From contig NC_049990.1 in NCBI RefSeq assembly GCF_000003815.2, positions 11,881,668 to 11,945,667 on the forward strand: 64,000 nt of DNA, written 5' to 3'. Position numbers and translations under genes: made by a program. The notes under the pieces are model-generated. The model made no database searches. It was not told the DNA's origin and worked only from the letters and a program-made list of their open reading frames with translations. Positions within the stretch are counted from its first letter, which is position 1. Each line of letters starts with the position of its first letter. Source of the DNA: Branchiostoma floridae (lineage: Eukaryota > Chordata > Leptocardii > Amphioxiformes > Branchiostomatidae). This document shows, in pieces, positions 1 through 11,494 of the stretch.

Positions 1-123
1 CAAATGATTCTTTAGTTCCTCTAGGGCTTATATAACCAATACATCATCCCAAATATAATTTTCTATACTTAACTTTATACCTACCACACTAATACCGTCC
101 TTCCCCAAGCTTATGTTACTGTT

Positions 124-350
124 TTATGCCACTGGAGGAATCTGCTTGGAGATTAGGTTAATGTTATCAGCTGTGTCTTTGGCTCTGTTTGCACCACCTT
201 TTACCTTCCCAACTGAAGTCAGATAGTCATGCCCATTTTTACACCTAGATAGAGGGAGAAAAGTTAGGGTAAAGTGCACAAGATCTGTTAGTATGATGGT
301 ATTCAAACCCAGGACTTCTTGGTTGTGGGTCAAGCCGCATACAATTATGC
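124..350. repeat. Interspersed repeat fragment (SINE-like), photolyase intron
   Basis: This stretch, 5' of the first visible photolyase exon, contains a TTCAAACCCAGGACTTC-type motif and a GGTTGTGGGTCAAG tail that resemble the end of the repeat at 16925-17240 (TTCAAACCCAAGGACCTTCG). It also holds the GGAATCTGCTTGGAGATTAGG sequence found at the ends of the small inverted-repeat elements at 27074 and 39721. A C-homopolymer of about 13 bases follows at 349-362. No coding signal is visible. Confidence 0.4.
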
Positions 351-489
351 CCCCCCCCCCCCTCCAGAATGTGATAGATTCTAAACGTAATGGTGTAGCT
401 CTTCTCAAAGATGGAAAGACAGCCCAATGTCATGTCGTGTCCTGTGTACTGATAGGTTTCTTAATTGTGCCACATCTTACATTTTATAG

Positions 490-3400
490 GTTGATGCTCA
501 CAACATCGTACCGTGCTGGGAGACCTCCGACAAGCAGGAGCACAGAGCGTACATCATCCGCGGGAAAATCATGGACAAACTGCCGACCTACCTCACCGAG
601 TTTCCTCCTGTGTGCAAGCACCCCCATCCTTCTCCATCAAAACCTCAGGTATAAGATTATAAAGTTTAACATGAAGTTAACTAAGACTGAATGGATGAAT
701 GGATGTTGAAATGAATAGTGTGAAGAAATGGCAGTTTGCTTGGCCAAATTCTTGGAAACAATTCAGGTTCATGCCTTTTCTCCCAACTCTAAATGACCAA
801 TGACAATGACCCCCCCCCCCCCCCCCCCCTTTAAAATGACCAGGGACCAAATGAATAACCTTAATGCTACTTCACCTTTATCCTGGACAACATGTCAAAG
901 GGGGGGGGTATCAAATTGCAGTATTTTCAAAATGAGTTTGAAAGCACCCTCCATTGAATTGACATTCTTCGTTTCATGTTTTTATGACAAATATAGCTGT
1001 TTCAATTGTAATTCAAAAGGATGATATTAAGGACATGTGAGCACTCCTCCTTGTAATGTATTACAAAATTCAGCCTTAAAGATGAAAGCCTTTAGAATTC
1101 CCATTCCAAATACCCTGTTTTCAGAAATAACAGATATAGGTTACCCCACGGAAAAAGATGATCAAGCATCATAGCTTTGTGGGGTTTCAAAACTTAATTC
1201 ACTGAATGTTAGTTATGATTTGTTTTGTTTAAACGTGTGTCTAAAATGTGAACAAACTTCCCACAGCCAGTAGACTGGGTTTCCACCAAGGCCAGCCTGG
1301 AGGTGGACAGGACCGTTCCCGAGGTAACCTGGGCCATGCCCGGCTCCGTGGGGGGTCTGCGTCAGCTGGAGCTGTTCTGTAAGGAGAGACTGGAGGTGTA
1401 CTCTGCAGACAGGAACAAACCAGACCACAAGGCACAGAGCGACCTGTCTCCATGGTACCATTTTGGTAAGTGTTGATGTTGGGATGTCCCTGTAGCTAAA
1501 GTGGTAGCGACCACAAGGCATAAAGCGACCTGTCACCATGGTACCATTTTGGTAAGTTTTTAATTTGAGATGTCTCTGTAGCTAAAGTGGTGGTGACCAC
1601 AAGGCACAGAGTGACCTGTCACCATGGTACCATTTTGGTAAGTTTTTAATTTGAGATGTCTCTGTAGCTAAAGTGGTGGTGACCACAAGGCACAGAGCGA
1701 CCTGTCACCATGGTACCATTTTGGTAAGTTTTTAATTTGAGATGTCCCTGTAGCTAAAGTGGTGGTGACCACAAGGCACAGAGTGACCTGTCGCCATGGT
1801 ACCATTTTGGTAAGTTTTAATGGAGGGATGTCCCTGTACTAGTAGCTAAGCTGGTTAAATGACCACAAGGCACAGAGTGACCTGTCACCATGGTACCATT
1901 TTGGTAAGTTTTGATGTTAGGATGTCCCTGTAGCTAAACTGGTAGCGACCACAAGGCACAGAGCGACCTGTCACCATGGTAGCATTTTGGTAAGTTTTGA
2001 TGTTAGGATGTCCCTGTAGCTAAAGTGGTAGTGACCACAAGGCACAGAGCGACCTGTCACCATGGTACCATTTTGGTAAGTTTTGATGTTAGGATGTCCC
2101 TGTAGCTAAAGTGGTAGTGACCACAAGGCACAGAGCGACCTGTCACCATGGTACCATTTTGGTAAGTTTTGATGTTAGGATGTCCCTGTAGCTAAACTAG
2201 TAGCAACCACAAGGCACAGAGCGACCTGTCTCCATGGTACCATTTTGGTAAGTTTCAATGTTAGGATGTCCATATACATTAGGTCATGTTGACTTGATTA
2301 TATGGATGACATCCTTTGAAAACCCCCAAACTGATGGGATTTACATAGTGTCTGTCTTCTCTGTGTAGACCAGTGGAAGATTAGCAAAATTCCAATGTCA
2401 GCAAAACCGTAATTACAGTACACAAAGGGCCTTGAGTACAAAACAATTTTTTCTTGTTGGACTGGTCTAGAAAAAACAGACCTGAAAAAAATCAATGGAC
2501 ATGATTTTGAACAGATAAGAAAATAAATAGATTATACTGGCTGGCATTCACGCATTTTGAGGCTTACCAGTCCACATGTAACAAAAGTGATTTAGAGTAG
2601 AGTTGATAGGCATTGTTACCAAGTTTCTACTGTCAAACTTGGTCCAAGTTAACAGAGACAGTTAGTGTTGTTTACATGAAGATAGGATTTTTAAAATGCC
2701 AGTGGAAGTCCGATACTCCACCAAAGTAGACCATTGTTTTCAGTTCGCCATTCACAAGTTTTCACAGATAATCAGATACTGAACCCTGACTCACACTATT
2801 TCTCCCCTACAGGCCATGTATCAGTACAGAGATCTATCCTGACTGTACAACAGTTCCAGACTGAGCACAGTCAGTCAGTGGAGAAGTACATCGATGAAGC
2901 CGTCATCTGGAGAGAGATGGCAGAAAACTCTGCCTTCTACAACCCTGACAGATATGATTCACTTCTAGGTAAGAAATCCACCAAACTTTATCTTTTGAAA
3001 GAAGAAAGAATAATTAGTGTTTTAAGTAAAAATCTGATGTATTTTATGATTTTGTATCTTTTGTTTGTTGCATGTGTTTTGTGAAAAACTTATTTTGGTT
3101 ATTCTGTTTCCTATTTCAGAATTGATTGATAGTTGTAAGAGTTATCTGACAGGTGTTGAATTGAAATTGAAAGTAAAGTCTAAAGAACAGTCTAAACAAA
3201 CCCATTGTCAAACAAACTTGTTGCCTTTAGTACATGTTACTGCCATTATATGTAAGATGTAGTTTGTCAGTTTTGTAGTTAGGAACCACAAGTCATGAAA
3301 CAATTGATGGATTGTCTTGATTTATAATTCACAAAATAAATGTGACTAAGTAATTATTTCTCAACAAAAAAAAATGATTATTTGCATGAACCTTCCCAGG

Positions 3401-5052
3401 TGCACCTGACTGGGCCCAGAAGACCTTACGTGATCACGCAGGTGACAAGAGGCAGTACATCTACAGCCGCGAGCAGCTGGAACAGGCCAGGACACACGAC
3501 GACCTCTGGAACGCTGCTCAGGTATCAAAACAGTCTCCTCAACTTCATTTGCAGGATCGTTTTTTTCTTGTAATCACTTTTTGGAGAATTTTATATAGAA
3601 TAGACAGAAGGCAATCAAAGCCCAAATATTTGTACCAGAAAACTTAATACCCATTTGTAATGATTTCTTAGTTGAACATTTTTTGTTTATTGTCACATCA
3701 ATTGTTACATGCAAGTTTGCCATCACATTCCACCCTTTTTTGAAGGACAAAGTCATATTTGTTGTGCAATTATAAACTGAGGGCATTGTTGGTATTCTTA
3801 GTAGTGCATATGCTGTAGAAAATCCAGCTGTCTTAAGCTCCTTTTCAGTGGTTGGTTCTGTCCCAGTCATACTGTAATCATCATACAAGCACAATAGTTA
3901 CCCTGCATTTATTCCATCTTAATAATTTTCTACTGAAGATCCAGATGGTCCGAGAAGGAAAGATGCACGGGTTCCTGCGGATGTACTGGGCTAAGATGAT
4001 TCTGGAGTGGACACCCTCTCCTGAAGTTGCTCTAAAGGAAGCCATCTACCTCAATGACAAGTATAACCTGGATGGAAGGGACCCAAATGGATATGCCGGT
4101 AAATTTTGAAGAATTAGATTTAGTGCATGCTATTGCCTATTTTGATGCATTTTTGCTTTCATCATCATCATCAACGGTCAACGTGCTTGCACACGACGGG
4201 GTAACATACCCTTTTGCTAGTTGATTACAAGACAGTGATGCACCAAGTCTTGATTTTTGCTATTGTCATGAATAATTTGGACGAATTGTTGTTAATAGGA
4301 AAAACTATATCTTTCCATGTCTAAAAGAAATGTTTACTTAAAACATAAATAATGTTTCATATTCTAAGGCTTTATAAAGAATCAATTCATTACAAATTGT
4401 AATGTACAGTCAAACCTGTCTATAGCGGCCACTCAAGGGACCGGACAAATGTGGCCACTATAGACAGGTGGCCTCTGTATAGAGGTGGCAACTTGTAGAT
4501 AAAATACCCAAGGGACCGACAAAAAGTGGCCACTATGGGCAGGTGGCCCCTCTGTAGAGGTGGCCCCTAATACAGGTTTGACTGTACAGTCAAACCTGTC
4601 TATAGCGGCCACTCAAGGGACCGGACAAATGTGGCCACTATAGACAGGTGGCCTCTGTATAGAGGTGGCAACTTGTAGATAAAATACCCAAGGGACCGAC
4701 AAAAAGTGGCCACTATGGTCAGGTGGCCCCTCTGTAGAGGTGGCCCCTAATACAGGTTTGACTGTATGTGAATTGATAAAGATTTCTAATATATTGCTGT
4801 CTTTTGCATTTTGCTGTCTTACATTCAACATTCTTCATCATTGATCTCAAAAATTTGATATCTTCTTTTTATAGATTTGATGAATGGATTTTTTGTTTCG
4901 TAGGTTGCTTGTGGGCCATAGGCGGGCTCCATGATCGCGACTTTCAAGAGCGCCCCATCTATGGAAAAATCCGCTTCATGACGTACTACGCATCCAAGCG
5001 CAAGTTTGACGTACCTGGCTTTGTGAAGAGATATGGAGCTAAGGCTTACTAA
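490..5052 (+). CDS. phr: Class II CPD photolyase, 3' six exons (5' part outside window)
   Basis: Deoxyribodipyrimidine photolyase uses FADH- and light to split cyclobutane pyrimidine dimers in DNA. Six exons join in frame with GT-AG borders: 490-648, 1267-1465, 2813-2968, 3400-3521, 3939-4098 and 4904-5052, stop TAA at 5050-5052, giving about 315 residues. The first exon opens with [10 protein letters not shown], a class II hallmark of the FAD-binding half. Later exons carry [11 protein letters not shown], the [18 protein letters not shown] block, and GCLWAIGG followed by [15 protein letters not shown], all matching the C-terminal catalytic domain of class II enzymes rather than class I photolyases or cryptochromes. 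Family members are roughly 450-530 residues, so the antenna-side N-terminal half must lie upstream. The exon-2 donor is the first of ten tandem copies (see the 86-bp repeat). The gene is convergent with the nucleotidase gene. Gene symbol is generic. Confidence 0.95.
649..1266. other. Photolyase intron with homopolymer runs
   Basis: Intron between the first two visible exons. It holds a C-run of about 20 bases (810-830) and a G-run (900-908). Nothing else was recognised. Confidence 0.7.
1423..2265 (+). repeat. 86-bp minisatellite spanning the photolyase exon-2/intron junction
   Basis: Each unit contains the last 43 or so exon bases (beginning GACCACAAGGCACAGAG), the donor TTTTG|GTAAG and about 43 intron bases. 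GT dinucleotides of the donors fall at 1466, 1552, 1638, 1724, 1810, 1904, 1990, 2076, 2162 and 2248: period 86 except one 94-bp unit holding a small insertion. The first copy is the real exon end; the other nine lie in the intron. One copy has TAC changed to TAG in the exon-like part (near 1979). Each intron part also contains CCTGTAG or CTCTGTAG, a possible weak acceptor. Reading on past the genuine donor meets an in-frame TAG inside the first unit. Confidence 0.95.
4406..4585. mobile_element. 180-bp MITE, copy 1 of a head-to-tail pair
   Basis: The element begins ACAGTCAAACCTGTCTATAG and ends ACAGGTTTGACTGT, giving 14-bp terminal inverted repeats, with internal TGGCCACTAT motifs. It is non-coding and lies in the last photolyase intron. 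The left flank reads AATGT, and ATGT follows the second copy, so a 4-bp target duplication around the pair is possible. Confidence 0.8.
4586..4765. mobile_element. 180-bp MITE, copy 2 of a head-to-tail pair
   Basis: This copy directly abuts copy 1 with no spacer and has the same 14-bp terminal inverted repeats. I see a single difference from copy 1 (GGGCAGG versus GGTCAGG). The near identity shows a recent tandem duplication rather than two old insertions. Confidence 0.8.
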
Positions 5053-6538
5053 AAGTAATGTCAAGATTAATGAAATAACAGAAGGGACTTGTGGATCAAC
5101 TAAACTTTAACTAACAAGCATTGCAAATAAGTTGAGACTTACCCAAAGTTTCCAGCTGACACCGTCAGCCTTGTTCACAGAATGGTCTCATCTACTTAAG
5201 CTTCTGTAGATAGGTGACTGCAGCAGAGGGTTGTAAATGCCGGATAACCTATGTCGGCCCCCATCATGTTACTAGTATTGATTTTAACCATCCATAGTTA
5301 CTATAGGTGTTTACTTGTAGACAAAAACTATTAGAATTTTATGTTTTTTAAAAGGACACGCACAAAAGTTAAGTCATTCAAAAGGAAACACGCACAAAAC
5401 TTGGTAGTTGTCTTTAAGATACATTTGTTATGAAGTATGTATTGGATAAAAAATAACCTCTCGAGTAATATATTTTTTATTCAGCTAGAATGTTCAACAT
5501 TGTTTACTACTCACTGACAGGTACATTATGGTTATCCTTAAGTTTGTAATGTAACTTTGCAGCATCTTTAAGTTATTCATTTATTTATCTGTGAAGATTC
5601 ACAACATATTGTGGAAAGGTTTTGAAAACAGGTGAAGTCCTATCCTGAAACTTTATAGAGTGCAGTAAACATGTCTCGCAAAAAGTACATGTAGCATATC
5701 TACATGCTTCATAATGCCTGTGTAAAATGTATTGATTTGATCACTAACTAGGAACAAACTAGTTTACAATGCTCAGTTAGATGTTTCACATTGAATTTCA
5801 AGTTATCAGATAGTACTTCTTCATTACAAGTATTCCATACAATAGTACTTCCATAATGCCTCTTTGTCTTTTTTTCCCTCCAAACTAGTAGATATAAAAA
5901 GCATGAAAAATACAAAAGTTTTAAAAAAAACTACATGCATTGTGTGCCTTCATTGACTAGTATAGTTCTGTAAAACATCCAGTGTGGAACTAAAGATAAA
6001 ATAGAAAGTAACTTGAAGATAGACTCAGAGGTCTTCCTTACCCATCACATGGCATCTTTTTAAGAAGAAATTAACATACATCAGGGTATACATTAAAACA
6101 AGTATAAATTGTGTAAGTGCTAAAATAGTGCAGAAATATAACTAAATATATATTTTATATATATATATATATATATATGAATAAAAAAATACCAGAATAC
6201 ATTAAACATAAACATTACCAAGAAGAAACTTGACTTACTTATCTCTTTTTCTTCTTTCGAAAGGTATGTAGAAAAAATACATAATATGCTGGAATGCAAA
6301 AGTTTGACAAATATAAAATTGTATGAAAATGATTTGGTAATACTTATAAGTATTGGGTTAAAAATCAATAACATTCAGATATGTATCCAGTAATTGCCAA
6401 AATCATGTTAGGAAGGGAATGTAATATTGCAGCCATTTGAAAGAGCAAAGTCAGGTAAAATTTCCCATATCCCTACTTAATCACCAAGAACGGACAAATG
6501 TCGTATCTCCACATCCCTTAATTTCCCCATTGAAAAGA
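5053..6538. other. Convergent intergenic region with both 3' UTRs
   Basis: This lies between the photolyase stop and the nucleotidase stop. It is AT-rich with a (TA)n microsatellite at about 6155-6178. TTTATT at about 5470 and 5577 could serve as polyadenylation signals for the minus-strand nucleotidase. No gene or transposon was recognised. Confidence 0.6.
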
Positions 6539-9500
6539 CTAAGACTTGGTCTTCTTAACAGGAAAATGCTCCTTTAAAGTTCCCTTTGCTCCGTCGCTCT
6601 CAACCAACCTCTCCCTGCCCCGCTTCTTGCCCTTCTCGGCTGGCTTGGCTTCAACTTTTTCATCCTTGATGCCGTAGAGCACCCTCGCAGCAGGGATGTT
6701 CTCTTCTAAAGCTGCATCAATGTGCGACGGCGAGTCATCGAAGAACAGGTGTGGCTTGATCGCTTTCAACATTGCCGCCTTGCTGGCTCCAGCATTGAAC
6801 GTGCACTCGTCGATTTTCAGGCCCCATTCGCGGAGCGTGAGGATTGCACGTTTTCCCGCGCTGGCGCCCGACCTGGCCGTCAGGATGTACGTGCGGATCG
6901 GACACGGAACTTCTTTCGTGTGAAACTTCTCCTGTATGGCTGCAATTCTGCTGGCAAACTTTCTCAGTGGGCCCTGCGGGTTAAATTGAAAAGATGACAA
7001 TGAGTCTCAAACAATCTCAACAAGTAAAACATTATGTTAACAAATGACAATGTAAGTATAACTGTAGAATCTAACAAATAGAATTCAAATTCTGAAGGAT
7101 ACAATAAATGAGTACATTACTTACTGTATAACTTACATGTATAATATTAGTAGCCAACCATTACATGTACAAGCAATTTCAAGGGATGTTAACTTTGATG
7201 TGTATCTTGTCTTCTAATGTTGTGCTTCTTTTACTATCAACCCTTTAATACCTCGTCCAATGGCATCCCAGCCTTCTGCCTCTCGTTTTCCACGAAGGCC
7301 GGAAACCCTCGCTGCTGGTACACTCGCTCCGCCTCGTCCGAGAACAGAACTGCGTCTCCGTCAAACACGATCCGGAGTTGGTCGTTGGGCAGGTCCTCAC
7401 CGTTATACTTGTAAACCACTGCTGCTGGGAACCCTAAGAATAAGCATTTTTACATGAAATCAAAATGTATCCCTTACCCTATTCCTTAAGATTTTGTTGA
7501 TTGGTCTAAAGTGGAAAACATAGCACTCCAAACAAATGCAAAAAAGGTTGATTAAAGCCCCTTCCTTGACTTGAAAGGTGTTTACAGTTGCACCAGAAAT
7601 ACCATATGATAGTTTTTCCCAAGTCCTTACCTGCTTTAATGGCGCTCCTAACATCGTCTTCATCAGGTGACAGGAACAGGTCTGCCTTCCACGCACCCAG
7701 GTATGTGGTTGGGTCAGCCCCTCCCGCTAGGGTGATTCTCTCCAAACACAGACCTAGCGTTACAAGTAACAGAACATATTGGTAATGAATGGGACATTAT
7801 GTAGATGCACATGCAGGTGAAGATTTTCCCTCTTACCTCAGAGTACATATCAAACACTCACATTTTGTCAAGTCTAAGAAGACAGGACTCATGCCACTCA
7901 TACCAATGGTCATACTTATAATTTTATGATCCTTTGGTGCATGTTTGCAACAGATGTTTTTGTGTCTAGTGATGAATGCATTCACACAATCAAGCATAAA
8001 AACCATAGAGTCTGACATGCAACTTTGTTTCCATTTTCATATCAATTAGGTGATAAAACTAAGGCTCACCATAGTGGTTGATGGAGTTGATAAGTCTGAC
8101 CGCTGCCTGTGCGTGATTACGGCTGACGATCACGATGTCAAACAGTTCGTTGTCCTTCGGGTCAAGCTTCCGGATACGATCGTTGACAGCCAGAGCTGAC
8201 TGTGCAAAAACAGGTATTACTCAAAATGACAAGGCAATCAGAGATGGCAGACTTCACCCGCTATCCAAATCCTGTTCATTTGAGACCTAATACCTTAACA
8301 GGTAAATGACATCTACCGACATGTAAATCTGCCTGAGGGATAATGTCTTTTACCAGGAATAGAACAAAGAACAGGAAAGGGTCCATGTCATCGTTTAGAT
8401 CTTATGAGAAGAAGTGAAAGGGTGCGTCATCACGGTAGGCGATCTGTGATGTCACACAAATGTTGGTCGGCTCGGCATTGCAAGGCAGAACACAAATCTA
8501 TTACCAATATTTTGCCCCCACAAAAGAAATTTGCTGCTGCCGCCTCTGAAAACTTGAGTCAAAACCATATGCACATTAAACTGAATGCAACGACGAGTNN
8601 NNNNNNNNNNNNNNNNNNNNNNNNNNNNNNNNNNNNNNNNNNNNNNNNNNNNNNNNNNNNNNNNNNNNNNNNNNNNNNNNNNNNNNNNNNNNNNNNNNGC
8701 CCGGAACGCCCTCGCGCGTAGGTCAGCAATATTTCACCGCTAGACGGTAAATTTGTTGCCACCGCCTCTGTACAATGTTGTCAGCCTTCTAGAATTAAGT
8801 ATAAAGCGTTGCCAACCTTTCTTAATTTAGCGTAAATTGCTGCCGTCCTTCGTGAATTTAACGTAAAACGTTGTCGGCCAGCCCAATTCTAGCGTAAAGC
8901 TGTCAGGACCCCCATGCAGACCCTCACTCTACAGTGAAAACCCTTAATTACCTCCACAAACTCGAAAGCTGGTCCTTTTCCCAGGACTTCATTCTCCCTC
9001 TCCACCATATGCTGTATGTACGCCTCCAGTCCATTCTCCTTATAAAACTTGTTCTCTGTCTCCAGGTCAAACAACGCTCGAGCTGACAGAGCAACTGTGA
9101 TCGTGTTCCTTCTGTCCTTAGGCTTAAGAACAAGAAATGAAATAAGAAAAGAAATAAGTCAGCTCTTTTAAGTCTTAGGTCAGATAATGCAGTTTTATGG
9201 AGTCATTACATTTTTGATAGATTGTCAACGTTATATGTGTAGATGAAATTCAATTCATACCAATTGTGGTCCTTTTAGTCCCCTTCATAAATTTTTGGGG
9301 AAAAAATGGAATGCTAGTAACGTTAACTATAAGTTATATCTGTATTCGATATCGTTAACTACAGTCTGGCTTCCGGGTCGACATCTTGAAAAGGTAATAG
9401 TCACCTGTTATGTCAATCCTTCCACAAATGTGATAAAACTAACTAAATAAATAACACTCAGATGGAATAATTCGTTATCCATTTTAATTGCAAGCACCCC

Positions 9501-9620
9501 ATTTTGCCCATATCAGACATAATGATTTAGTAATTGTAGCTGCTTTGGGGTCTAAGAATGATTGATATTATCATACCTACCGGTTGTACTATAATAATTT
9601 GTGCTTGATGAATCTGCCAT
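6539..9620 (-). CDS. NT5C1A: Cytosolic 5'-nucleotidase I (cN-I)
   Basis: A cytosolic HAD-type phosphatase that dephosphorylates AMP and other nucleoside monophosphates. Exons in transcript order: 9620-9577, 9111-8952, 8199-8070, 7753-7631, 7433-7252 and 6973-6539, about 357 residues (vertebrate cN-IA is similar). Family blocks in order: TITVALSARALF, FDIVIVSRNHAQ with RLINSINHY, the nucleophile motif RIVFDGDAVLFSDE (Asp near 177 and 179), ILTARSGAS, and HLFFDDS. Exons 2-6 are secure. The first exon, reading MADSSSTNYYSTTG, is inferred from an in-phase AG|GTATGA donor joined to the GGACAG acceptor and a good start context (GCAATGG). Assembly gap 8599-8698 lies in intron 2. The C terminus ends in a lysine/arginine-rich tail of about 40 residues absent from the vertebrate enzymes I know. 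It could equally be called NT5C1B-like. Confidence 0.94.
8599..8698. other. Assembly gap (100 N)
   Basis: Exactly 100 N in intron 2 of the nucleotidase gene. Reading frames shown across it are meaningless. Confidence 0.99.
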
Positions 9621-11190
9621 TGCCTTCTATAAGTTCACTCGAGTTAGTTTCCAAGGTTCTCTGTGGAGACCAGAATGTCTATTACAATTCGACAGCAGTA
9701 CAAAATACAATCAATATTCATTGGATATTACCACGATACCATATCAATTTCGGGACGGCACGTTTTACTAGTAACTCAATTGCGCAAACAACATACCATA
9801 GTGTTGTTGTAAATACCAACCGTCACTTTTCTGTGCTGTCGTTACACGAAATGTCAGCTGTCCTGAACCGTTTGGCAACGACTGAGACTACCTTTAAGTA
9901 GTACGCTGATAGTTAACAAGTGTTGATGGTCACCATTTATCTCCAGGAGGAGATATTTGCTGTAATTTGGCTGCCTGAGGCGTACCCACGCTTCCACCTA
10001 CCTTACTTCCGCAATCACCAATTCACCTTTGACCCGAAGACGGACCTGACGTGTCAGCCGCCCCGCCTGGCGATAGTTGTATGAAGTGCAACCAATTTAA
10101 CATATCACTGAATCTAATCATAAAACTTACAGACGATTCCTTCGTTTGTCCAAGGGTATTATGATCACATTGGTTTATCTAGGGGTAAGTTTAAATATAT
10201 ATCTCCGGTAGAATAGTAATGATATCGACTGAAACGTCTCATCCATTAATCGTGCTAAACCTCAAAACCTGAGTACGACAAAGCACAATACGCACGGTAC
10301 AGCAGAATGATTGTTCACCATTTAAATGAGAACGAGCCATGTATATCATTGTTGCAAATACCTATTGGGTATATAGAGTAGAATATGGGTTACTGTAATC
10401 ATAGGTTAATGTATTATTGCATATAAATGGTGGTTTATGCCTGTCGCCAAACATCTACATATACATAGGTAATAAATACTTCAGCATCATATATCTCCAC
10501 TTTCAAAACCATCTACACAGCAGAATACCACATGGTCTAATATGCAATCTGTCATGTCTTTTTCTGTTCACATTGGTATGCAAATTCCCATTACATATTT
10601 GATTTCATTTATGATTTCGGAGTTATTTTAGGATTAATGTTGTACAATTGACTTGCCTTATTTTGTCTTAGTTGAATTGCGTTATTATTTGCCAATTCTT
10701 GCTGTGTCACCATTTATTTGATTTTATATTGTTATCGTTTATTGTTATGTATGTACGGGGTTTCCCCCCAGGAATCTTTGAAAAACGCCAGCCAGGCGAC
10801 ATGTACCCCTGGATAAATAAAAATAAACAAACAAACAAACGCATTAATGGTAGAAACCAGACAAACATGAAAGGGGCATATGAATATTTAATGATGTGGT
10901 CCGCCTCATCCATTGAGCCGGCCGGTTCACCAACCATCAAGGCTAATGGTGAACAGTTGACAATGACTCTCCATTCTATTTCTCCATTCAACTGAACAAT
11001 GTGTTTCAACGCCCATTGTCATTGTACAATCCAGCAAATATGTTTCCAAGGTATTGTCCGAGTTAATTGCGAGCGTCGTCTTTGCAACAATTACTGTAGA
11101 AACGTGTACACGAAGAAGCCGAGCCGTATGTGTGAGTCAACCCATAGACGCACTGTTTGTACGTTTTCTCTCCGACTGTACGCATTTGTT
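9621..11190. other. Intergenic region upstream of the nucleotidase
   Basis: This should hold the nucleotidase promoter; no TATA box stands out. From about 10640 to 10850 the sequence looks like the 3' end of a retroposon: CCAGCCAGGCGACATGTACC, then CCTGGATAAATAAA and an (AAAC)n tail. The start of that segment near 10427 shares GGTGGTTTATGCCTGTCGCC with 13650, so both may belong to one repeat family. A short open stretch at about 9958-10083 is discussed under findings. Confidence 0.5.
10427..10850 (+). repeat. Retroposon 3'-end-like repeat with (AAAC)n tail
   Basis: The motif GGTGGTTTATGCCTGTCGCC near 10427 recurs at about 13646. The right end reads ATAAATAAAAATAAAC followed by repeated AAAC, typical of a LINE or SINE tail. 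No intact reading frame is present. Confidence 0.4.
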
Positions 11191-11287
11191 TCCACTGCTA
11201 AGATGAGGAGGTTTCTGCTCCTGGAGGAGACATTCCAGACATTGTGATCCACCCTGCCTCCCAGAACACCATCACGGACTTTAAAGG
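11186..11287 (+). other. Possible exon upstream of the protease pseudogene
   Basis: After CTGCTAAG an open frame reads EVSAPGGDIPDIVIHPASQ and ends at AAAG|GTATGT, a good donor. The residues look coding but I do not recognise the family. It could be a 5' exon of the C48/PHD gene or of an unrelated one. Confidence 0.25.
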
Positions 11288-11494
11288 TATGTATTGTATG
11301 ATTGGGGCGCCCAAACCACAAATGCTCTAGATCTGAATGTCAAAATCTTTATTCTGATTGACATTTCCATTTAATTCTTTTAACATATTCGCGTAACTTT
11401 TCTCATATTTCAAGCGTTGGTAAATTTGGGGGAAATTCGGACACAGCTAAGTCGGATTCATACGATATGAACATCTCTGTGTGATGATTTAGAT

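Noticed and set aside
349-362. C-homopolymer as a regulatory element
   Set aside because: Several C or G runs occur in this intron and elsewhere (810, 61451); simple sequence is the plainer explanation.
490-5052. Cryptochrome or class I photolyase
   Set aside because: The C-terminal blocks ([27 protein letters not shown]) match class II CPD photolyases, not the class I/cryptochrome family.
6120-6374. 84-residue minus-strand frame
   Set aside because: AT-rich translation of a (TA)n tract with no family resemblance or splice context.
9584-9901. 105-residue plus-strand frame
   Set aside because: It overlaps the inferred first exon of the nucleotidase on the other strand and looks like chance.
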